From: Moheibacter sediminis
Lineage (GTDB): Bacteria; Bacteroidota; Bacteroidia; Flavobacteriales; Weeksellaceae
Length of the DNA: 64,000 bases
NCBI RefSeq assembly: GCF_900176425.1
Contig: NZ_FWXS01000004.1
Coordinates: 124,001-188,000, forward strand
Direction: 5' to 3'
Below, in pieces: positions 58,750 through 64,000 of the stretch (its first letter is position 1; the number at the start of each line of letters is the position of its first letter). A program made the translations under genes and the position numbers. The notes beneath the pieces are model-generated. The model had not been told where the DNA came from and made no database searches. It saw only the letters and a program-made list of their open reading frames with translations.

Positions 58750-59310
58750 ATGGACGAATCATACCTTATGCACGAGATCAAAATTCACGATAAAGTATTT
58801 ATTCCTTACATCACATTCGAAGAAATCGACTATGCAATCAAACGCATGGCCAATACAATTTATGAAGAACATAAAAATGATGTTCCTGTCTTTGTAGGGG
58901 TTTTGAATGGTGTTGTAATGTTTATGAGTGATTTCCTCAAAAGATATCCGGGAGAGTGTGAAATTTCATTTTTGAAATTGAAATCTTATGAAGGAACGGA
59001 ATCTACCGGAAAAGTTGAAATCGTAATGGACATCCCGATGGATTTGACCGGAAGACATGTCATCATCATGGAAGACATCATCGACACGGGAAATACTTTA
59101 CAGGAATTGTACAGGATCCTGGATACAAAAAATACAAAAAGCATCAAAATCGCGACTTTGCTTTATAAGCCTGAAGCTTACAAGAAAAATTTAAATATCG
59201 ATTTGATTGCATTAACTATACCTGATAAATTTGTGGTAGGTTACGGTCTTGACTACGATGGTCTTGGACGAAATCTTCCCGATATTTATCAAATTAAAAC
59301 AGAAGAATGA
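58750..59310 (+). CDS. hpt: Hypoxanthine phosphoribosyltransferase
   Basis: 186 residues from ATG 58750, which matches the family length (about 175-185). The ATG at 58657 would add 31 residues and include a promoter-like box. The PRPP-binding motif VIIMEDIIDTGNTL (about 105-118), the substrate loop KLKSYEGTESTG and the C-terminal FVVGYGLDYDGLGRNLPDIY are clear. It salvages hypoxanthine and guanine to IMP and GMP. It overlaps adk by 4 bases, so both nucleotide enzymes are co-transcribed. Confidence 0.93.
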   Translation: MDESYLMHEIKIHDKVFIPYITFEEIDYAIKRMANTIYEEHKNDVPVFVGVLNGVVMFMSDFLKRYPGECEISFLKLKSYEGTESTGKVEIVMDIPMDLTGRHVIIMEDIIDTGNTLQELYRILDTKNTKSIKIATLLYKPEAYKKNLNIDLIALTIPDKFVVGYGLDYDGLGRNLPDIYQIKTEE

Positions 59311-59885
59311 TCAACATAGTGTTATTTGGCCCTCCGGGCAGTGGAAAAGGAACTCAAGCAAAATTTTTAGAAGAAAAATTTAATCTGAAACAACTTTCCA
59401 CAGGTGATATGTTTCGTTACAATATGAAAAACGATACGGAACTTGGACAGCTTGCGAAGTCTTACATCAACAAAGGACTTTTGGTTCCGGATGAAGTTAC
59501 CACAGATATGTTGAGACAGGAATTGAAATTGCACACTGGTTTTGCAGGTTACATTTTTGACGGTTATCCGAGAACTATTTCCCAGGCTGAATCATTGGAT
59601 CAGATTTTAAAAGAAGATTTAAACGACGAGGTTTCCGTAACGCTTTCCTTGAAAGTTGAAGATGAAATTTTGGTTCAACGCCTTTTGGAAAGAGGAAAAG
59701 AAAGCGGACGTGCCGACGATGCCAACGAAGCTGTAATCCGTGACAGAATCACCGAATATTACACCAAAACAGACGAAGTTGCTGAGCATTACAAAGCTCA
59801 GAATAAATATGCCGAAATAAATGGTGTAGGCGAAATTTCTGAAATTACTTCGAAATTGATTCAAGAAGTTGAGAAAGTTATTTAA
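59307..59885 (+). CDS. adk: Adenylate kinase
   Basis: 192 residues, the short Adk type lacking the long zinc-type lid. P-loop GPPGSGKGTQAKFL (residues 8-21), QLSTGDMFRYNM, FDGYPRTISQAESLD and the lid Arg region GRADDANEAVIRDRI are present. It interconverts ATP, ADP and AMP in the cytoplasm. It starts within the hpt stop (4-base overlap) and is followed after 6 bases by a methyltransferase gene. Confidence 0.96.
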   Translation: MINIVLFGPPGSGKGTQAKFLEEKFNLKQLSTGDMFRYNMKNDTELGQLAKSYINKGLLVPDEVTTDMLRQELKLHTGFAGYIFDGYPRTISQAESLDQILKEDLNDEVSVTLSLKVEDEILVQRLLERGKESGRADDANEAVIRDRITEYYTKTDEVAEHYKAQNKYAEINGVGEISEITSKLIQEVEKVI

Positions 59886-59891
59886 TTCCTT

Positions 59892-60755
59892 ATGAAAAAA
59901 ACGAACGGTCTGCGTAATATTTGGTATAATCATCTGTCTTCAGAACAGAGATATTTTATCAGGAAAATGTATTACCTGCCTATAGATTTGAAGGATAAAC
60001 TTACAGGTAAATCACACAAATACGTGCCGCCACGCGGATATATCTACACAGGAAGTCCTGCTAGCGGAGAAAAATATTACAAACAAGGTCAGCATCAAAT
60101 TCGTTTGATGCAAAATTATATTGATTTAAATTCAAACGACTCCGTATTGGACATAGGAAGCGGAGTTGGAAGAAGTGCCATGGTTTTGACAGAACTTCTC
60201 GATAAAAATTCACGTTATGAAGGTTTTGATGTAGTTCAGAAAGGCGTAGATTGGTGCAATAAGAAAATTAAAAAAGATTTCCCGAATTTTAATTTCACTT
60301 ATGTGCCTTTGTTCAATGATCTTTATAATAAAGAAAAGAACGATGCATCACAATTTATTTTTCCTTACCAAGCTGCATCTTTTGATAAAACATTTTCATT
60401 TTCGGTTTTTACCCACATGAAGATGAATGAAATAGAACATTATTTTACAGAAATGAACCGCGTGATGAAACCTAATGGATTGTCATTGCATACTTTTTTT
60501 CTGTACGATGAAAATGATGCGGAGCGAATCAGTAAACTTGAAAATTTTAATTTTCCTGTCGATAGGGGAAATTACAAATTGATGAGTGATAAGGTTGAAT
60601 CTGCCAACATTGCAATTCACAAAGAAGAGCTTCATAAAATGGCAGAACGTTCCGGTTTGGAAATTGTTTCAATCATTGATGGATTTTGGAAAGGTCCAAA
60701 AAAGGAAAATTCTCAAAATGATTACCAAGACACCGTTGTCTTTAAAAAGAAATAA
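59892..60755 (+). CDS. SAM-dependent class I methyltransferase
   Basis: 287 residues. VLDIGSGVGRSAMVLTELLD (about 80-99) is the SAM-binding motif I, GFDVVQKGVDWCNKKIKKDF provides motif II with an acidic residue, and SFDKTFSFSVFTHMKMNEIEHYF fits motif III to IV. N-terminal about 60 residues are basic and not recognised (KTNGLRNIWYNHLSSEQRYF). The C-terminus has the typical YQDTVVFKKK closing strand. Substrate unknown; glycan or lipid methylation is seen in relatives. It ends the hpt-adk-methyltransferase unit and converges with the small membrane gene 3 bases away. Confidence 0.87.
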   Translation: MKKTNGLRNIWYNHLSSEQRYFIRKMYYLPIDLKDKLTGKSHKYVPPRGYIYTGSPASGEKYYKQGQHQIRLMQNYIDLNSNDSVLDIGSGVGRSAMVLTELLDKNSRYEGFDVVQKGVDWCNKKIKKDFPNFNFTYVPLFNDLYNKEKNDASQFIFPYQAASFDKTFSFSVFTHMKMNEIEHYFTEMNRVMKPNGLSLHTFFLYDENDAERISKLENFNFPVDRGNYKLMSDKVESANIAIHKEELHKMAERSGLEIVSIIDGFWKGPKKENSQNDYQDTVVFKKK

Positions 60756-60757
60756 AA

Positions 60758-61135
60758 TTAATTCACTTTCTTCAACTCTGTAATCACGGTTTTCTTTTTG
60801 CAAATTTCATAAACCAAATCATAAGACTTTGCTTCACGGTATTCTGCACGGTAAACTCTGCAAGGTGTTGCGCGAACTTCTTCAGTTCCGAAATTGGTGA
60901 TTTTACTTTTCTTCAAAATTTCATTGAATAAAAATACACTGTCTATTTTATCAGCATCAACTGTTGCAGCAGCACTTTCAGAAAAAGTTATCGGATAAAT
61001 TTTGGCTTCTTCCAATGCACGGGAATTTGGGAAATAAGAACATTGCACAGCCTTAGGACCGAAAAATACAAGTACAATGCACAATCCCAATGAAGCGCCA
61101 ATCATGTAAAAACGTAATCTTTTCCAAAAAGTCAT
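60758..61135 (-). CDS. Small membrane-anchored protein, unknown function
   Basis: 125 residues. An N-terminal amphipathic start and one membrane helix (MTFWKRLRFYMIGASLGLCI, extending to VLVFFG) anchor a soluble part of about 95 residues with several cysteines (CSYFPNSRALEEA, RATPCRVYRAEYR, YEICKKK). It is similar in layout to small DUF4258-like anchored proteins found beside ald in Flavobacteriia, but I could not confirm the domain. It lies 56 bases after ald on the same strand. Confidence 0.6.
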   Translation of the reverse strand: MTFWKRLRFYMIGASLGLCIVLVFFGPKAVQCSYFPNSRALEEAKIYPITFSESAAATVDADKIDSVFLFNEILKKSKITNFGTEEVRATPCRVYRAEYREAKSYDLVYEICKKKTVITELKKVN

Positions 61136-61191
61136 TTGTTTATTTTTTATTTTTAATAATCTGTGGTAAAATGTTTTAGGATGAAATTAAT

Positions 61192-62397
61192 TTATACAAT
61201 CAATAAATTAATGTCGTGAAACGGCAATCCAAACCAATCGCTCAATTTCTTTTTTGTCAGTCTTCCTTGGTATAAATAAATTCCGGAACGCAACCCTCGG
61301 TCGCATTTGATGACATGTTCAAATCCGCCTTCTTTTGCAATTGACAATAAATAGGGGAGAAAAAAATTGCTCAAAGCTTTGGTGGAAGTTCTTGATACAC
61401 GAGAAGTTACGTTGGTTACACCGTAATGAATTACGCCATGTTTTATTACAACAGGTTTGTCGTGGGTTGTAATTTCAGAAGTCTCAAAACAGCCGCCATT
61501 GTCAATGCTTAAATCAATAATCACGGCACCATTTTTCATGTTTTCAACCATTTTTTCTGTTACCACGCAAGGACTGCGGTCATCGCCGCGAAGTGCGCCA
61601 ATTGCGACATCACAACGTTTCAATGATTTACTCAATTCTTTCGGATCCAACATCGAAGTTGAAACTCGAACGCCTAAATCTGTTTGTAATCTTCGTAATC
61701 TGCTGAGTGAATTGTCAAAAACCCTTACGTTTGCCCCTAATCCCAAAGCGGCACGTGAAGCATATTCGCCAACCGTTCCGCCTCCTAAAATTACAATTTC
61801 TGCAGGGCGGACGCCGGCAATTCCTCCCATCAAAATTCCGTTTCCACCGTTGGTATTGACCATCAGCTCACTTGCCAATAAAATAGAAGTTGTTCCTGCA
61901 ATTTCACTTAACAGGCGAACTACAGGTAAATATCCATGGCTATCTTTGATGAATTCAAAACCTAAAGCGGTAATTTTTTTGGCTGATAATTTCTCAAAAT
62001 AAGAACGCGTCTGCATATTGATTTGAACCGTTGAAACCAAATAAGAATTAGGTTTTAACCATTCGATTTCTGTCTGGGTAAGCGGTCCGACTTTTACGAT
62101 AATCGGTTTGGAAAAAACTTCCTGCGAATTGTACGAAATATGCGCACCCGCTTCTGAATATTCCTGATCAGAATAATTAGCACCATCACCCGCACCCGTT
62201 TCTACCGTGATTTCATGGCCATTTGCCACCAAAACCTGTACCGCATCCGGCGATAAACAAACGCGTCTTTCTTGGTAATGCGTTTCTTTCGGAATTCCGA
62301 TGCTCAATTTGCCATCTTTATGGATAACTTCCAGACGCTCTTCTTTGGGCATCAGTTCCTGACGGGTAAAAGGTGTGTAAATTCCGCTGTTTTCCAT
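61192..62397 (-). CDS. ald: Alanine dehydrogenase
   Basis: 401 residues. IGIPKETHYQERRVCLSPDAVQVL at the N-terminus (core PKETHYQERRVCLSPDAV), VEIVILGGGTVGEYASRAALGLGANVRVFDNSL-type NAD-binding Rossmann region (core VILGGGTVGEYASRAA) and IDLSIDNGGCFETSE are seen. Its extra N-terminal about 30 residues and RTSTKALSNFFLPYL C-terminus resemble the longer Bacteroidota version rather than the 370-residue B. subtilis form. It deaminates L-alanine to pyruvate and ammonium with NAD. It is 9 bases after tsaE on the same strand, a conserved order in this phylum. Confidence 0.93.
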   Translation of the reverse strand: MENSGIYTPFTRQELMPKEERLEVIHKDGKLSIGIPKETHYQERRVCLSPDAVQVLVANGHEITVETGAGDGANYSDQEYSEAGAHISYNSQEVFSKPIIVKVGPLTQTEIEWLKPNSYLVSTVQINMQTRSYFEKLSAKKITALGFEFIKDSHGYLPVVRLLSEIAGTTSILLASELMVNTNGGNGILMGGIAGVRPAEIVILGGGTVGEYASRAALGLGANVRVFDNSLSRLRRLQTDLGVRVSTSMLDPKELSKSLKRCDVAIGALRGDDRSPCVVTEKMVENMKNGAVIIDLSIDNGGCFETSEITTHDKPVVIKHGVIHYGVTNVTSRVSRTSTKALSNFFLPYLLSIAKEGGFEHVIKCDRGLRSGIYLYQGRLTKKKLSDWFGLPFHDINLLIV

Positions 62398-62406
62398 CTT
62401 TTAAAA

Positions 62407-62811
62407 TTACGCAAAAATAACAGTTCTCAGATTGTTTTCTGCAATAATTTTAACCAAATGATGGGTTTCGGGGATTAAATTTTCAATTTTATCAGGCCAT
62501 TCGATGAAACAATACGCGCCGGAATCGAGATATTCCTCAATTCCAAAATCATAGGCTTCCATTTCTGATTTGATTCTATACAAATCAAAATGAAATACTT
62601 TGCCCATCTGGGTTTCGTATTCATTGACTATGGAAAAAGTTGGGCTGCTGGTTTCGTCATCGCTTCCCATCTGAGCAATGATTTCTTTGATCAAAGTCGT
62701 TTTTCCTGCGCCCATTTCTCCTTCAAACAAAATGATTTTATGTTGGAAATTTGAAATGATTTCTTGCGCTAAATTGGAGAGTTCTTGGATGGAGTTAATT
62801 GTGGTAGTCAT
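62407..62811 (-). CDS. tsaE: tRNA t6A biosynthesis ATPase TsaE
   Basis: 134 residues. The P-loop FEGEMGAGKTTLIKEII (about 29-45) and SPTFSIVNEY, VFHFDLYRI and GAYCFIEWPDKIENLIP are the TsaE signature set. It works with TsaB and TsaD to put N6-threonylcarbamoyl on A37 of tRNAs that read ANN codons. Its ATG overlaps the YwqK-like gene stop by 4 bases, and it is followed by ald, so these genes share a transcript. Confidence 0.96.
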   Translation of the reverse strand: MTTTINSIQELSNLAQEIISNFQHKIILFEGEMGAGKTTLIKEIIAQMGSDDETSSPTFSIVNEYETQMGKVFHFDLYRIKSEMEAYDFGIEEYLDSGAYCFIEWPDKIENLIPETHHLVKIIAENNLRTVIFA

Positions 62812-63302
62812 TTTTCTTCGATTAATTTTCCATCTTTATAGATTTGTACAATTTTCTTTCCATCTTCATTATACATTTCCCATTCTCCATCATACACTCC
62901 ATTATTCCAATTCCCAATACCTCTCAAGTTTCCATTTTCGTACCAATACTTATGTCTGCCGTTTGGTTTTCCATCTACGAAATCTCCTTCACGGGCTTTT
63001 TTTCCATTAATATGCCAATATTCCCAAGTTCCATTTTCCTTTAAATTTTTAATTTTCCCAATAGAATAAACATTACCATTGATATAATATGCTTTTTTAT
63101 CACCATTTGAAATTGGTTTAAATTGGATTTTTTGTGATTTTTCAGCAGATAAAGTTTTACTATTTTTAATGAAATCAGATTTTGAAATAAGTGTGTCTCC
63201 AATATAAATTTCATATTCTTCTAAATTCATTTCTTGGGCATAAGAAATTTGAGAAGCAAAAATTGATAACACAAATAAAATTAGAGCTAAAGATTTTTTC
63301 AT
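62808..63302 (-). CDS. Secreted YwqK-like MORN-repeat protein
   Basis: 164 residues. MKKSLALILFVLSIFASQIS is a signal peptide. From about residue 80 on there are tandem YwqK/MORN_2 repeats (ENGTWEYWHINGKKAREGDF, then GKPNGRHKYWYENGNLRGIG and GVYDGEWEMYNEDGKK). The name 'YwqK antitoxin' is used in databases for this fold, but there is no toxin gene here and the protein is exported. Surface or periplasmic scaffold roles are more plausible. It overlaps tsaE by 4 bases. Confidence 0.82.
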   Translation of the reverse strand: MKKSLALILFVLSIFASQISYAQEMNLEEYEIYIGDTLISKSDFIKNSKTLSAEKSQKIQFKPISNGDKKAYYINGNVYSIGKIKNLKENGTWEYWHINGKKAREGDFVDGKPNGRHKYWYENGNLRGIGNWNNGVYDGEWEMYNEDGKKIVQIYKDGKLIEEK

Positions 63303-63353
63303 AAGAGAAAATTTTATGTTTAATATTATTTATTAATTTATAAGACATGAAAT

Positions 63354-64000
63354 TTAAACCTTTGGCGTCAAAGTTATAAAAGGAATAATCATTTCTTCCA
63401 TCGAAACGCCGCCGTGCTGATATGTTTCTTTATAATAATTTACGTAATGGTTGTAATTTTTCGGATAAGCCAAAAAGATGTCTTCTTTTGCGAAAATGTA
63501 CTTCGAACTCACATTCACACGCGGTAAGAAATAATCTTCAGCATCATCAATCGCAAAAACGTCTTTGTCTTCGTATTGTAATTTTCGCCCCATTTTGTAG
63601 CGAAGATTGGTACTCGTTTCTCTGTCGCCTACAACTTGTGATGGTTTTTTGACGAAAATCGTTCCGTGGTCGGTGGTTAATAAAATTTTCATTCCTTCTG
63701 CTGCAGCTTTGCGTACAATTTGAAGTAAATATGAATTCTGGAACCAATTCTTCGTAGTCGAACGATAAGTTTTATCATCTCGAATCATCTGACTTACAAT
63801 GCGGTTATCTGTTTTCGCGTGAGAAAGGATGTCAATAAAATTATAGACAATGACCGTCAGATTTTTGTTTTTATATTGGTGGAAATCATCCAAAATTTTC
63901 TTTTCAAAATCCGAATTCAGAATTTTATAATATTGTGTGCTCAACTCCGAAAGTCCCAGTCTTTTCATTTGATCTTCCAAAAATTCTTTTTCATATTGAT
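63354..64000 (-). CDS. porX: PorX, T9SS response regulator, C-terminal PglZ part only
   Basis: The frame is open to the right edge (residues read QYEKEFLEDQMKRLGLS), so only the last about 215 residues are seen. The segment TVIVYNFIDILSHAKTDNRI, then ILLTTDHGTIFVKKPSQVVGDRETS, and YQHGGVSMEEMIIPFITLTP match the alkaline-phosphatase-like PglZ domain of PorX, with the metal-site TTDHG and QHGG patterns. The missing N-terminus should hold the CheY-like receiver. PorX regulates type IX secretion and gliding genes. It lies before the YwqK-tsaE-ald genes; the order porX-tsaE-ald is frequent in the phylum. Confidence 0.9.
   Translation of the reverse strand, partial: QYEKEFLEDQMKRLGLSELSTQYYKILNSDFEKKILDDFHQYKNKNLTVIVYNFIDILSHAKTDNRIVSQMIRDDKTYRSTTKNWFQNSYLLQIVRKAAAEGMKILLTTDHGTIFVKKPSQVVGDRETSTNLRYKMGRKLQYEDKDVFAIDDAEDYFLPRVNVSSKYIFAKEDIFLAYPKNYNHYVNYYKETYQHGGVSMEEMIIPFITLTPKV

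Noticed and set aside
62808-63302. Toxin-antitoxin system suggested by the name YwqK antitoxin
   Set aside because: The protein has a signal peptide and MORN repeats, and no toxin gene is adjacent.
1-64000. tRNA or rRNA genes
   Set aside because: No TTCGANTC-type T-loop with matching acceptor stem was found outside coding regions.

Overview
The window looks like the chromosome of a Flavobacteriia (Bacteroidota) bacterium. It is AT-rich (mid-30s % GC by eye). It carries a C-terminal piece of PorX, a type IX secretion (T9SS) regulator, and a protein with a T9SS type-B sorting tail. It also has a TonB-dependent receptor, an S46 dipeptidyl-peptidase, a eukaryotic-type NADP-isocitrate dehydrogenase, a SAM-II riboswitch and promoters of the Bacteroidota TTTG-N20-TAnnTTTG type. 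Shine-Dalgarno sites are largely absent. No tRNA, rRNA, CRISPR array or complete insertion sequence was seen. Genus cannot be fixed from the sequence alone.

Layout. 1-5 kb (minus): a PIF1-like helicase cut by the left edge, a Bcr/CflA exporter, a Zn deacylase and purM. 5-9.2 kb (plus): two tandem paralogous outer-membrane barrel proteins behind near-identical promoter-like sites, then a surface pair (carboxypeptidase-regulatory-like protein plus DUF5723-like barrel), both using TTG starts. 9.2-14.9 kb: cinA and lipA; divergently a TonB receptor behind a 21-bp tandem repeat, a small lipoprotein and a GNAT. 15-24.1 kb: an accessory-style block of sixteen small minus-strand genes (VOC, SRPBCC, DinB, YdeI/DUF1801, SnoaL, DoxX, DUF4199) read divergently from a GlxA/AraC-type regulator. 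A shared operator-like element occurs at the divergent promoter and once inside the block. 24-29.6 kb: lptB, three lipoproteins and a T9SS cargo protein.

29.7-33 kb: a methionine module made of metK under a SAM-II riboswitch, a methionine gamma-lyase-type enzyme and a divergent Lrp/AsnC regulator. 33-43 kb: a SnoaL-like protein, rpoN, asnS, a GC-rich intergenic element, then sucB-sucA opposite icd (the 2-oxoglutarate part of the TCA cycle). 42.7-50 kb: two secreted proteins sharing an unnamed domain, a DUF3810-like metalloprotease, ornithine aminotransferase, murI, an alpha/beta hydrolase and hemW. 50-56.2 kb: a DPP7-type peptidase, an MFS exporter, a DHFR-like protein, mepB-like and a compositionally foreign phzF with a neighbouring gene remnant. 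56.4-64 kb: kdsA, hemF, hpt-adk-methyltransferase, and the ald-tsaE-YwqK-porX neighbourhood.

The best candidate for something undescribed is the 15-24 kb GlxA-controlled block with its duplicated operator-like element. Next are the GC-rich intergenic element at 36.88-37.0 kb and the 17-bp perfect inverted repeat between hemW and the S46 peptidase gene. All functional calls come from reading translations and recalled family motifs; no database search was run.
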